A DNA stretch of 64,000 nt from Geomobilimonas luticola (GCF_018476905.1 NZ_JAHCVK010000001.1:1054001-1118000); one strand, 5' to 3'. Counted from the first letter of the stretch, positions 51,518-60,969 are shown. Translations and numbers: made by a program. Notes: generated by a model from the sequence alone, not told the origin.

Positions 51518-52600
51518 ATGTCTGACACGACTATCAGGGATCGGGCAGCCGGCGCCGTCATGGGCGCTTTCATCGGTGATGCCATGGGGCTCGGACCCCA
51601 CTGGTACTACGATCTCGCCGAACTGCGACGGGACTACGGAGAGTGGATCAGTGACTATACCGATCCGCGGCCGGGGCGCTACCACGCCGGTCTCAAGGCG
51701 GGCCAGCTTTCCCAGGCAGGTTTTATCCTCAAACTGCTGCTGAGTTCGCTGGTTGAACGGGGCCGTTATGACGAAGCGGACTTCTGCCGCCGCATGGACA
51801 CGGAGCTCCTGCCGCTCCTGGACGGCACCCCCATCTGCGGGCCGGGGGGCTATACCAGTCAGTCGATCCGCGAGCTGTGGCGACAGAGAGTGGAGCAGAA
51901 GCTCCCCTGGGGGGAGACCGGCGGCCATGCCGACACCACGGAGGCGATCGAGCGCACCCTGGTGCTGGCGGTGCGTTATGCGCTGCACCCCGCAAAGCTC
52001 GCCGGCGCCATCGCGGACAATACCATCCTGACACAGAACGATGACGTCATCGTCTCCATGACCGTTGCCTATGGCGCGGTGCTGGGGCTGCTCGTCCAGG
52101 GGAACCCCCTGGATGAGCACCTTTCGGGCCGGCTGATGAAGCTGGTGCAGAAAGGAGAGCTTCCCTTCCACGCCGTTACCAGCGAGAACCTCCAGCCACC
52201 CCGGCCGGGCGCCCCGGATCCGCCGCGGGCCGGAAAATTTGCCTCTCCCGATGCCCTGCTTACCCCTTCCTACATGGCTGCCGCCGCCGTGGACCTGGAC
52301 ATCCGCATCGAGCCGGCCTGGAAAGTTTCCCTCGTGTACGGCATGCCCTGCGCCATCTATCACCAGCTTCCGGCGGCCTACTACCTGGCGGCCCGTTTCC
52401 ATGACGATTTCGAATCCGCCCTCCTCCATGCCGTCAACGGCGGCGGCCAGAACCAGGCGCGCGCCATGCTGGCCGGAGCACTGGTCGGCGCCCAGGTCGG
52501 GCTGTCACGGATTCCGCAACGCTTTCTGGACGGGCTGGCGGACTCCGTACCCCTCTGCCGGCTGGCGGTTGAGCTGGCCGCGCAGATGGAAAATCCGTAA
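51518..52600 (+). CDS. ADP-ribosylglycohydrolase-like protein
   Basis: The 360-residue all-helical protein starts with RAAGAVMGAFIGDAMGLGPHW, the DraG/ARH start. It has GHADTTEAIERTLVL and NDDVIVSMT segments where the metal-binding acids of the family lie. The usual TDDT motif is altered, so it may remove ADP-ribose or a related group, or have another substrate. The start at 51518 follows AAGGAGG; longer upstream frames overlap the dioxygenase gene and were rejected. Confidence 0.8.
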   Translation: MSDTTIRDRAAGAVMGAFIGDAMGLGPHWYYDLAELRRDYGEWISDYTDPRPGRYHAGLKAGQLSQAGFILKLLLSSLVERGRYDEADFCRRMDTELLPLLDGTPICGPGGYTSQSIRELWRQRVEQKLPWGETGGHADTTEAIERTLVLAVRYALHPAKLAGAIADNTILTQNDDVIVSMTVAYGAVLGLLVQGNPLDEHLSGRLMKLVQKGELPFHAVTSENLQPPRPGAPDPPRAGKFASPDALLTPSYMAAAAVDLDIRIEPAWKVSLVYGMPCAIYHQLPAAYYLAARFHDDFESALLHAVNGGGQNQARAMLAGALVGAQVGLSRIPQRFLDGLADSVPLCRLAVELAAQMENP

Positions 52601-52632
52601 CAAGATCCCGGGGTAACCATGGGGGAGTACCG

Positions 52633-53874
52633 ATGAAAACCGAGAGGATCACCTTTCCCAACGCCCAGGGGCTGCGGCTTGCGGCCCGCCTGGAACTTCC
52701 CGAAGACGGGCCGCCACTGGCCTACGCCCTGTTTGCCCACTGCTTCACCTGCTCCAAGGACCTGACTGCCGCGGTGCACATCACCCGTGCCCTGAGCAGC
52801 CGGGGGATCGCCGTGCTCCGTTTCGACTTCACCGGACTTGGCGAGAGCGAGGGAGAATTCGCCGCAACGACGTTCTCTTCCGAGGTAAGCGACCTGGTGG
52901 CGGCAGCCCGTTTCCTGGAGCAGGAATACCAGTCCCCGCGGCTGCTGATCGGCCATTCCCTCGGGGGGGCGGCTGTGCTGGCTGCGGCGGCGGAGATCCC
53001 CTCCATAACAGCCATCGCCACCATAGCTGCGCCCGCCAAGCCCGGCCATCTGCGGTTGCTGCTGGGAGAAGCGGCGAAGGGGATCGAGCAGAGCGGCCAG
53101 GCCACAGTCAACTTCGGTGGCGGCGATTTCATCATCCGCAAGAGCCTGCTGGACGACCTGGAGACCCACAACCCCCTCGCGGCGCTGCGCCGGCTCAAGG
53201 TCGCGCTCCTGGTGATGCACTCCCCCCGCGACCGGATCGTCGGGATCGATAATGCCACCGCCATCTACCAGGCCGCGTTCCACCCCAAGAGCTTCATCTC
53301 CCTCGACCCGGCGGACCATCTGCTTTCCGACGGGAGGGACTCCCGGTACGCCGGCGAGATGATCGCCGCCTGGGCCGGCCGCTATCTGGAACTCCCCGAG
53401 CCACTCGCACCTTCCCATCGATCTCCGGAGGAGGCCGGGACGGGGGTGACGGCGCGCACCGAAGCCGGGGGATTTCGAACCGACCTCTTCGTGAAGGGGT
53501 TCAATCTGGTGGCTGACGAGCCGTTGGAGGAGGGGGGAGGCAACCGGGGACCCTCTCCCTATGACTACCTGCTGGCCGCCCTTGGCGCCTGTACGGGAAT
53601 GACGGTCCAGATGTATGCCCGCCGCAAGGGGTGGCCCCTGGAGGAGGCGGTCGTACGCCTCTCCCAGAACAAGATCCACGCCGAGGACTGCCGCGACTGC
53701 GACGAAAAGGACCGCCGCATAGACAGGTTCGAACGGGAACTGGAACTGCGCGGGGAACTGGACGAGACGCAACGGCAACGCCTGCTGGAGATAGCGGGGC
53801 ACTGCCCGGTGCATCGCACCCTGACGGGTGAGGTACAGGTTGTGACCACCCTGCGGCCCGATTCCCCGATCTGA
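52633..53874 (+). CDS. alpha/beta-hydrolase and OsmC fusion
   Basis: The 413-residue protein has an N-terminal hydrolase domain (nucleophile elbow GHSLGGAAVL near residue 108) and a C-terminal OsmC domain (about 280-410). In the OsmC part, LGACTGMTVQMYARRKGW and GHCPVHRTL carry the two redox cysteines that reduce organic peroxides. This two-domain layout is known in other bacteria. It probably processes and detoxifies hydroperoxides or hydrophobic electrophiles. Confidence 0.9.
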   Translation: MKTERITFPNAQGLRLAARLELPEDGPPLAYALFAHCFTCSKDLTAAVHITRALSSRGIAVLRFDFTGLGESEGEFAATTFSSEVSDLVAAARFLEQEYQSPRLLIGHSLGGAAVLAAAAEIPSITAIATIAAPAKPGHLRLLLGEAAKGIEQSGQATVNFGGGDFIIRKSLLDDLETHNPLAALRRLKVALLVMHSPRDRIVGIDNATAIYQAAFHPKSFISLDPADHLLSDGRDSRYAGEMIAAWAGRYLELPEPLAPSHRSPEEAGTGVTARTEAGGFRTDLFVKGFNLVADEPLEEGGGNRGPSPYDYLLAALGACTGMTVQMYARRKGWPLEEAVVRLSQNKIHAEDCRDCDEKDRRIDRFERELELRGELDETQRQRLLEIAGHCPVHRTLTGEVQVVTTLRPDSPI

Positions 53875-53952
53875 GACAGGGCACCGGAAACCCGGCCAGG
53901 AGATTGCCGCTACGGACTATTACGCTATGAACATCAGGAAAGGATACAACGC

Positions 53953-54861
53953 ATGAATGCCACGCTGTCGTGCAATGAACTGATGCGGCACATGGGTGCC
54001 GGCGCAGTGGTGGTCGACGTGATGACGCCGGAGGAGTACGCGGCCGGCCACATACCCGGCGCCGGGAATGCCTGTATCTACGAGATGGTTTTTCTCGACC
54101 GCATCGCCGAACAGGTCCCCGCCCGGGATATCGACCTGGTCCTCTACGACGCCACCGGCACGACCAGATCGGCCGAACTGGCGCGGGAAAGGCTGCGTCA
54201 GGCCGGCTACACCCGTGTTTCCGTGCTTGCCGGCGGTCTTGCCGCGTGGCGCGGCGCAGGGCTCCCGGTGGAAGGGGACGGGGCCTTCGTTGCCGGACCG
54301 GAGCTGCGGGACGGCAGTTACCGGATCGACACGGAACAGAGCGCGTTGGAGTGGATCGGCCGCAACCTCGGCAAACGTCACCACGGCCGCATCGCCATTC
54401 AGGGGGGCGAGCTGGTCGTTACGGGAGGGAACCTGTCGTCAGGGAACATCGTGCTGGATATGACCGCCATTTCCTGTCTAGATCTGCAGGATCCGGTATG
54501 GCGTGACATGCTGATCCGCCACCTGAAGTCCGATGACTTTTTCGCGGTCGAAAGCTTTCCGACCGCCTCGTTCTCCCTGAACCGGTGGGAAAAACAGGGC
54601 GAGGTTTCTCCGGAAGCGCCTGAAGGGACCTTTACCGGGGACCTGACCATCAAGGACGTGACCCGGCCGGTCAGCTTCCCGGCCATAGTCGCTCCCCGGC
54701 AGGATGGCGGCATCCAGGCCCATGCGGCCTTCGACATCGACCGGACCCTCTGGAACGCCTGCTACGGGTCGTGCCGGCTGTTCGAACATCTCGGCATGCA
54801 TCTGGTTCATGACATGATCACCCTGGAGTTGTTCGTCGTGACGCGCGACGTTAGAATGTGA
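53953..54861 (+). CDS. inactive rhodanese and YceI-like fusion
   Basis: The 302-residue protein has an N-terminal rhodanese-like domain (about 1-110; VVDVMTPEEYAAGHIPGA, then VLAGGLAAWRGAG). At the active-site loop it has LYDATGTTRS, where the usual catalytic Cys is replaced by Asp. The C-terminal ~185 residues are YceI-like (YRIDTEQSALEWIGRNL...ISCLDL...LIRHLKSDDFFAVESFP). No signal peptide is seen, so unlike the periplasmic YceI upstream it would be cytoplasmic. The rhodanese part may be a binding domain only. Confidence 0.82.
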   Translation: MNATLSCNELMRHMGAGAVVVDVMTPEEYAAGHIPGAGNACIYEMVFLDRIAEQVPARDIDLVLYDATGTTRSAELARERLRQAGYTRVSVLAGGLAAWRGAGLPVEGDGAFVAGPELRDGSYRIDTEQSALEWIGRNLGKRHHGRIAIQGGELVVTGGNLSSGNIVLDMTAISCLDLQDPVWRDMLIRHLKSDDFFAVESFPTASFSLNRWEKQGEVSPEAPEGTFTGDLTIKDVTRPVSFPAIVAPRQDGGIQAHAAFDIDRTLWNACYGSCRLFEHLGMHLVHDMITLELFVVTRDVRM

Positions 54862-54872
54862 AAGGAGCTTCC

Positions 54873-55775
54873 ATGACCACGCGGCATATCAAGAAACTGT
54901 TCAAGAGTCGTCCCACCATCGAGGGGGCGGGTGTCCATCTCAAGCGGGCCTTCGGCTACTCCCAGGTCCCCCAGTTCGACCCGTTCCTCATGCTGGACGA
55001 TTTCCACTCGTCCAATCCCGCCGATTACCTTCCCGGCTTCCCCTGGCACCCCCACCGGGGGATCGAGACCATCACCTATGTGCTGGAGGGGCTCGTGGAA
55101 CACGGGGACAGCATGGGGAACAAGGGGGTGATCGGCGCCGGCGACGTGCAGTGGATGACCGCCGGCAGCGGCATCATCCACCAGGAGATGCCGAAAGAGA
55201 GCCCCACCGGCACCATGTGGGGGTTCCAGTTCTGGGCCAACCTCCCCGCCAGCCAGAAGATGATGGCGCCCCGCTACCGGGACGTGAAGGCGGCCGATAT
55301 CCCCGAGGTCACGTTGGAGGGTGGCGTGGCGGTGAAGGTTATCGCCGGAACGGTCGGCGGGGTGCAGGGGCCGGTGAAGGACATTGTCATCGAGCCGGAG
55401 ATGCTGGACATCAGCGTGCCGGCGGGAACCGTCTTTCGGCGCCCGCTCCCCGCGGGGCACACCGCCTTTGCCTACATCCTTGCGGGGGAGGGGTATTTCG
55501 ACGAGTGCCGCGATGCCTACGCCCACGAGGCGGCCAGCGCCGGCTGGCTGGATACTGAGCGCCGTTGCATGTGCGGGCCGGAAACCGTGGCGCTGTTCGG
55601 CCACGAAGGGGAGGCCGTCCAGGTCACCACCGCCGACAGGCCGGTCCGCTTCATCCTGGTCGCCGGCAAGCCGCTGGGTGAGCCTGTCGCCTGGTACGGC
55701 CCCATCGTTATGAACACCAACGAAGAGCTGCGGGTTGCCTTCGAGGAGTACGAGAAGGGGACCTTCATCAAATAG
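54873..55775 (+). CDS. pirin-family protein
   Basis: The 300-residue bicupin has the pirin signature FPWHPHRGIETITYVLEG (two metal-ligand His) and GDVQWMTAGSGIIHQEMP. Bacterial pirins include quercetinase-like enzymes and redox sensors. AAAGGAG site. It is the last of the redox-stress run and is followed 39 bases later by the first ku gene. Confidence 0.92.
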   Translation: MTTRHIKKLFKSRPTIEGAGVHLKRAFGYSQVPQFDPFLMLDDFHSSNPADYLPGFPWHPHRGIETITYVLEGLVEHGDSMGNKGVIGAGDVQWMTAGSGIIHQEMPKESPTGTMWGFQFWANLPASQKMMAPRYRDVKAADIPEVTLEGGVAVKVIAGTVGGVQGPVKDIVIEPEMLDISVPAGTVFRRPLPAGHTAFAYILAGEGYFDECRDAYAHEAASAGWLDTERRCMCGPETVALFGHEGEAVQVTTADRPVRFILVAGKPLGEPVAWYGPIVMNTNEELRVAFEEYEKGTFIK

Positions 55776-55814
55776 GAATGGGCCGGAACGCCCGCGAAGA
55801 GCTGCGGAGGAGCG

Positions 55815-56582
55815 ATGGGAGCAACGATCTGGAAAGGGTCCATTCACTTCGGGGACACGGATGTGCCCGTGAAGCTGCATGCCGCGGTCAAGGAAGAGCG
55901 TATCCAGTTTCATCTCCTTCACCGGCGTGACCAGGTGAAACTGCACCAGCAGATGATCTGTGCGTATGAAAAAATACCCGTGCCGACGGAGGCACAGGTC
56001 AAGGGGTTCGAAGTGGAGGAGGGGAAATATATCATCGTCGATGCGGCGGAACTGGAGCAAACCACTCCGGAAAGCAGCCGGATGATCGACGTCCACGAAT
56101 TCGTCAGGACCGGGCAGATCGATCCCCTCTTCCTGGAGCGCGTCTACTACCTGGAGCCGGATGTGTATTCGGTTGGATATAACGAGCTTGCCGCGGCGTT
56201 ACGGGAAATGGACGTGGAGGGCATCTGCACCTGGACCATGAGAAAACGGTCCTACCTCGGAGCGCTGCAGGCGCGGGGGAGGATTCTTCGCCTGACTACC
56301 CTGCGGCATGCCGATGAAGTGATTGCGGTGAAATCTCTCGGGCTGGAAGACATTCCCCTGTCCGAAAAGGAACTGAAAATTGGGAGCGATCTGATTGCCC
56401 AACTGACCGGTCCATTTCAGCCGCAGAAATTCGAGAACGAACATCAGAAAAAGCTGCAGGCGTTGATCGAGAAAAAGGCCCGGGGAGAAAAAATCGCGGT
56501 ACTGCGCCCCACGCGCTTGAAACCGACCACGGCGGACGAGCTGCTCCAGGCCCTTGAAGCGAGCCTGAAGAAAGTCGCTTAA
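55815..56582 (+). CDS. ku: Ku DNA-end-binding protein 1
   Basis: The 255-residue prokaryotic Ku begins ATIWKGSIHFGDTDVPVKLHAA and has the QMICAYEKIPVPTEAQVKGFEVEEGKYI and YYLEPD blocks of the family. It forms a ring on DNA double-strand breaks and recruits LigD. It is less like typical Ku than the second copy. GGAGGAG site upstream of the ATG. Confidence 0.92.
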   Translation: MGATIWKGSIHFGDTDVPVKLHAAVKEERIQFHLLHRRDQVKLHQQMICAYEKIPVPTEAQVKGFEVEEGKYIIVDAAELEQTTPESSRMIDVHEFVRTGQIDPLFLERVYYLEPDVYSVGYNELAAALREMDVEGICTWTMRKRSYLGALQARGRILRLTTLRHADEVIAVKSLGLEDIPLSEKELKIGSDLIAQLTGPFQPQKFENEHQKKLQALIEKKARGEKIAVLRPTRLKPTTADELLQALEASLKKVA

Positions 56583-56663
56583 ATACAGGCGCGAGGCGCT
56601 AGGCATCAGGCTCTGGGACTTGTCTGGAGCCCGGTGTCCAGCGCCTGCTCTTGGAGGAACGAA

Positions 56664-57446
56664 ATGGCGGTACAGGGAATATGGAGCGGGACGATCAGTT
56701 TCAGCCTGGTGGCGATACCGGTTCAGCTAGTGAAAGCGGTCAATCCCGGCCGGGTCTCGTTTCGCCTGCTCCACGACAAGGACTACTCTCCCCTCGCGCG
56801 AAGGATGTTCTGTCCGAAACAGGAAGAGATGGTCCCCCCGGAGGAGATTGTCAGGGGGTACGAACTCGCCCCCGACCGATACCTACCCATAACCGACGAG
56901 GAACTGGAATCCGTGTCCCCCGAACGGAGCCGCACCATCGAGATCGTCGAGTTCATCGACCTGAACGAAGTGGACCCGGTCTATTACGATCACCCCTATT
57001 ATCTCGTTCCCTTGAAGGGGGGCGAAAAACCTTACCGGCTGCTGGTCGAGATCATGCGCAGGACAAGCAGGGCCGGGCTCGCAAAATTCGTGCTTGCCGA
57101 GCGTGAGTATCTCGTGGCGGTCAAGAGCACGGAAGGAGCCCTCGCCCTGACCACCCTTCATTACCATGACGAAATACTTCCCGATGAAGAGATTTCTCCG
57201 AAAGAAGGCAAGGTCGAAGCCCTGGAAACGGGCCGCATGAAAAAAAGCATCACGACCATGATGGCGGACTTCAATCCGGGGAAATATGCGGACGAGCGCC
57301 GGGAAAAGGTCATGGCTATCCTGAAGAAAAAGGCCAAAAAGGGGGCCGTGGAAGCTCCTGCAGGAGAAAACGTGGAGGGAGAAGGTCCTCCCGATCTGAT
57401 CGCCGCGCTGGAGGATATCATGCGCGACGTGAAGAAGAACCGGTGA
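56664..57446 (+). CDS. ku: Ku DNA-end-binding protein 2
   Basis: The 260-residue second Ku has GIWSGTISFSLVAIPVQLVKAV, CPKQEEMVPPEEIVRGYEL and HPYYLVPLKGGEKPY, with the lysine-rich C-terminus common to bacterial Ku. I use the ATG at 56664, which has a GGAGG site. Its stop overlaps the GTG of the LigD polymerase gene. Two Ku genes suggest a heterodimer or separate roles. Confidence 0.93.
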   Translation: MAVQGIWSGTISFSLVAIPVQLVKAVNPGRVSFRLLHDKDYSPLARRMFCPKQEEMVPPEEIVRGYELAPDRYLPITDEELESVSPERSRTIEIVEFIDLNEVDPVYYDHPYYLVPLKGGEKPYRLLVEIMRRTSRAGLAKFVLAEREYLVAVKSTEGALALTTLHYHDEILPDEEISPKEGKVEALETGRMKKSITTMMADFNPGKYADERREKVMAILKKKAKKGAVEAPAGENVEGEGPPDLIAALEDIMRDVKKNR

Positions 57447-58345
57447 GCCAGAAAGTCGTCGAGATTGCCGGGAGAAGGCTTTCCCTGTCCAACCTGGAAA
57501 AGGACCTCTATCCCTCCCATGGTTTCACGAAGGCCCATGTCCTGGAATACTACCGCCGGATTGCGCCGTGTATCCTGCCCCACCTGAAAGACCGGGCATT
57601 GACCCTGAAGCGCTATCCCGAAGGGGTGGAAAAGGATTTCTTTTTCGAGAAGCGCTGTCCTCCCCATCCGGCCTGGGTGGAAACGGCCGAAATCAGCCGG
57701 GATGACGGGGAGCGGATGACAGTCTGCCTGGTCAACAACCTGGAGACCCTGATGTGGGTGGAGAACCTTGCGTCCCTTGAACTCCATGTACCCCTGGCAC
57801 GGGCCGGTTCCCCCGAAACGCCCGATTCCATGGTCTTCGACCTGGACCCCGGCGAGCAGGCTGACATCCTGGATTGTGCCCGGGTCGCGCTGATCCTCCG
57901 GGACCTGCTCTCCCGGTTGGGGCTTGCATGCTACGTAAAAACCTCGGGGCAGAAGGGACTCCATGTCTACGTCCCCTTGAACTGCGCGGATATATCCTTC
58001 GAGGATACCAAGACTTTTACCAAAACCATGGCAGTGGTCCTGCAGAAAAACTACCCGGACCTGGTGACCGAAAAAATGGCGAAAGAGCACCGGAAAGGGA
58101 AGGTGTTTATCAACTGGTCCCAGAACGATTCGTCAAAGACGATGGTCTGCGTCTATTCCCTGCGGGCCCGGGAGACACCGATGGTTTCGTTTCCCCTCGA
58201 ATGGAGGGAATTGGAGCGCCTGGCCGGGGAGGGTGACCCGGAAAGGCTGCAGGTCAGCCATGGGGAAGCGTTGGGCAGGGCCGAAAAAGAGGGGGACCTG
58301 TTTCACGAGGTGTTGGTGAAAAAGCAGAGGCTTCCCCATCTATAA
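57443..58345 (+). CDS. ligD: LigD polymerase (primase-type) domain protein
   Basis: The 300-residue protein is the stand-alone LigD polymerase domain: GRRLSLSNLEKDLYPSHGFTK at the start, the metal-binding acids in DLDPGEQADILD (about residue 135), TSGQKGLHVYVPL, and NWSQNDSSKTMVCVYSLRAR at the end. It fills in or adds nucleotides at broken ends. The GTG start overlaps the Ku2 stop. It is separated from the ligase gene by an inserted repeat. Confidence 0.93.
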   Translation: MSQKVVEIAGRRLSLSNLEKDLYPSHGFTKAHVLEYYRRIAPCILPHLKDRALTLKRYPEGVEKDFFFEKRCPPHPAWVETAEISRDDGERMTVCLVNNLETLMWVENLASLELHVPLARAGSPETPDSMVFDLDPGEQADILDCARVALILRDLLSRLGLACYVKTSGQKGLHVYVPLNCADISFEDTKTFTKTMAVVLQKNYPDLVTEKMAKEHRKGKVFINWSQNDSSKTMVCVYSLRARETPMVSFPLEWRELERLAGEGDPERLQVSHGEALGRAEKEGDLFHEVLVKKQRLPHL

Positions 58346-58427
58346 CCGGCTTTGCCATCCTTGAACCGGACAAGCCGGAATATGAACAAATCTTGTTTTT
58401 CAGGCTTTTGCCAGGGCAAAGAGGCGG

Positions 58428-58633
58428 CTAGTACCGTGTAACAGCTAAAGCTAACCCCCCTCAATCCCCCCTTATCAGGGGGGAAGCCTTTAAGCCTCCC
58501 CTGACAAGGGGCGGTTTGGAGGCAGAGTTTCAGGCCATGGCGATAGTGGAGGCCATCGGCCCTTTAAGCCTCCCCTGATAAGGGGAGGTTTGGAGGGGTT
58601 AGCCGCGAATGAACAAGTGTTACAAGGTACTAG
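58428..58633. mobile_element. MITE-like element between the two ligD genes
   Basis: The ends CTAGTACCGTGTAACA (58428-58443) and TGTTACAAGGTACTAG (58618-58633) are inverted copies with one mismatch. Inside, GCTAACCCCCC near 58450 pairs with GGGGTTAGC near 58594-58602, plus TTATCAGGGG/CCCCTGATAA type stems. There is no ORF. The 206-bp size and long terminal inverted repeats fit a non-autonomous transposable element. Confidence 0.8.
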
Positions 58634-58666
58634 AAATTCTTGTGGTTACAGGGATGGATTTCCACG

Positions 58667-60259
58667 ATGGGATTGAAGGATTACGCATCCAAGCGAAAAT
58701 TCGAAAAAACCCCCGAGCCGAAACCGGCCGTCCTTCAGGGGGGGCACCGTCTCGTGTTCGTCGTGCATAAGCATGCGGCCCGGGCTCTTCATTACGATCT
58801 CAGACTGGAACTGGAAGGGGTGCTCAAGAGCTGGGCCGTACCGAAGGGCCCCTCACGGGATCCTTCCCAGAAAAGACTGGCCATCATGGTTGAAGACCAT
58901 CCCCTCGAGTACAAGGACTTCGAAGGCGTCATTCCGGAGGGGAATTACGGCGCGGGGAGCGTCATCATCTGGGACCGGGGCTTTTACCGCCACCCTTCAG
59001 ACGAAACCGGAAGCGAGAAGCGTCTTCTGGAGGGGTTGCGAAAAGGGGACATGAAGTTTGTTCTCGAAGGGGAAAAGCTCCAGGGAGAATTCGCCCTGGT
59101 CAGAACGGGAAAGGACGGGAAGTCGTGGCTGCTGTTGAAGAAACAAGATCGCCATGCGAACAAAGAGGAGGTTCTCAAGGAGAACCGTTCGGTCGAGTCC
59201 CATAAAACGTTGGAGGAGATGCTCGAAACCGGCGCGCAGAAATCGTTCCGGCAAAAAAAAACCGACCAGATCCGGCACCACGAAGCACTGGAAAGCGAAG
59301 CCCTGAAGGATGCACCGGTAACACCCATGCCCCACCGGATAAAACCGATGCTGGCGACCCTGGCCAGGGAGCCGTTCGACCATCCCGACTGGATATTTGA
59401 AGTGAAATGGGACGGATACCGGGCCGTGGCCGAGATCCGGGACGGAGACGTCGAGCTTTTTTCCCGAAACCTGATCTCGTTGAACCAGAAGTTCTTCCCC
59501 ATCGTGGAGTCACTGCGCAAGTTCAGATTCGAGGCCGTTCTGGACGGCGAAATCGTTGTCGTGGACGACCGGGGCTATCCTGATTTCCAGCTGTTGCAGA
59601 ATTACCAGAAATCCGGGAACGGCCACCTGCTCTACTACGTCTTCGATCTCCTGCACTTTCAGGGACACGACCTGACGAACCTCCCCCTGATCGAAAGAAA
59701 GGAACTCCTGAAAAACATTCTCCCGTCCACCCCGAATGTACGATTCAACGATCATCACGGAAAAGAGGGTATCCTGCTTTTCCATGTCGCCAGAGAGAAG
59801 GGACTCGAGGGAATAATCGCCAAGCATTCCCAAAGCGTGTACCAGCCGGGGAGAAGGAGCCGGCAGTGGCTGAAGATAAAGACGAAGCTCACCCAGGAGG
59901 GGGTGATTGCCGGGTTCACGGAACCGAGGGGGGGGAGAATGCATTTCGGCACCCTTGTCCTGGGGGTGTTCGACGGGGACGAGTTGGTCTACATCGGCCA
60001 TGCGGGGGGGGGATTCGGGGAGAAAGATTTGCAGGATATCCGCGCACAACTGGACCTCCTGGCCCGGCAGGAATGCCCGTTCCGCGTGCAGCCGGAGACC
60101 AATGCGCCGGTTACCTGGGTAAAGCCGGAACTTGTCTGCGAGGTTGCCCTGACCGGCTGGACTGAGGACGCCGTCATGAGGCACCCGGTCTTCCTGCGGA
60201 TGCGGGAGGATAAAGCCCCCCGCGACGTGACGCGCGACAGCGGCGGCCAAGGAGCGTAG
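58667..60259 (+). CDS. ligD: LigD ATP-dependent ligase with 3'-phosphoesterase domain
   Basis: The 530-residue protein has an N-terminal phosphoesterase domain (about 1-160; FVVHKHAARALHYDLRLELE, WAVPKGPS, PEGNYGAGSVIIWD). The ATP-dependent ligase domain follows, with the nucleotidyl Lys in FEVKWDGYRAV (about residue 247) and DGEIVVVD and GIIAKH motifs. It seals Ku-held breaks. The polymerase domain that is fused in many bacteria is encoded by the gene before the MITE. I use the ATG at 58667; a frame from 58640 starts near the element's end. Confidence 0.93.
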   Translation: MGLKDYASKRKFEKTPEPKPAVLQGGHRLVFVVHKHAARALHYDLRLELEGVLKSWAVPKGPSRDPSQKRLAIMVEDHPLEYKDFEGVIPEGNYGAGSVIIWDRGFYRHPSDETGSEKRLLEGLRKGDMKFVLEGEKLQGEFALVRTGKDGKSWLLLKKQDRHANKEEVLKENRSVESHKTLEEMLETGAQKSFRQKKTDQIRHHEALESEALKDAPVTPMPHRIKPMLATLAREPFDHPDWIFEVKWDGYRAVAEIRDGDVELFSRNLISLNQKFFPIVESLRKFRFEAVLDGEIVVVDDRGYPDFQLLQNYQKSGNGHLLYYVFDLLHFQGHDLTNLPLIERKELLKNILPSTPNVRFNDHHGKEGILLFHVAREKGLEGIIAKHSQSVYQPGRRSRQWLKIKTKLTQEGVIAGFTEPRGGRMHFGTLVLGVFDGDELVYIGHAGGGFGEKDLQDIRAQLDLLARQECPFRVQPETNAPVTWVKPELVCEVALTGWTEDAVMRHPVFLRMREDKAPRDVTRDSGGQGA

Positions 60260-60261
60260 GT

Positions 60262-60969
60262 ATGGATATCCATGTGGGGACGAGCGGGTACGGGTACAAG
60301 GAGTGGAAAGGGATTTTCTACCCTGAGAAGATCTCGCCCAAGGAAATGCTCCATTTCTACGGGGAGCGCTTCGATGCGGTGGAGATCAACTACACGTTTT
60401 ATCACATGCCGACGGTGGCGGGCCTCACCTCCTGGGCGGAACAGGTTCCCGACGATTTCACCTTCGCGCTCAAGGCGCCCCAGGTCATAACGCACTTCAA
60501 GCTGTTGAAAAATGTCGGCGAGGAGACCAGGTATTTTTTCAAGACGCTGTCGGTCCTGGAGAGGAAGGCGGGGCCGGCCCTGTTCCAGTTTCCCGGGAGT
60601 TTCCGCGCGAACCGTGCCGCGCTGGAGGAGTTTCTCCCCCTTATCCCCGGCACTATCCCCTGCGCGTTCGAGTTCCGGAGCAAGACCTGGCTCAAGGACG
60701 ATATCCTGGACCTTCTCCGGGCGCGGAACTGCAGCCTGTGCATCGCGGATACCGACGAGAAGCCGGCAGCGGAGATCATCAGCACGGCGCCCTGGGGGTA
60801 CCTGCGCCTGCGCCGCTCCGACTACACGGATGCCGACCTGTCCCGATGGCTGGAACGAATACGTGCACAGCAATGGGAGCGGGCTTTCGTCTTTTTCAAA
60901 CACGAAGAAGAGGCCAGGGGACCCGAAATGGCGGCACGTTTCCGTGTCCTTGCCGATCACGGAGGGTAA
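60262..60969 (+). CDS. DUF72 (YecE-like) protein
   Basis: The 235-residue TIM-barrel-like protein starts DIHVGTSGYGYKEWKGIFYPEK and has FDAVEINYTFYHMP and FALKAPQVITH, the DUF72 pattern. Function is unknown. It starts two bases after the ligase stop with AAGGAG inside the end of that gene, so it is likely cotranscribed with the end-joining genes. Confidence 0.9.
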   Translation: MDIHVGTSGYGYKEWKGIFYPEKISPKEMLHFYGERFDAVEINYTFYHMPTVAGLTSWAEQVPDDFTFALKAPQVITHFKLLKNVGEETRYFFKTLSVLERKAGPALFQFPGSFRANRAALEEFLPLIPGTIPCAFEFRSKTWLKDDILDLLRARNCSLCIADTDEKPAAEIISTAPWGYLRLRRSDYTDADLSRWLERIRAQQWERAFVFFKHEEEARGPEMAARFRVLADHGG

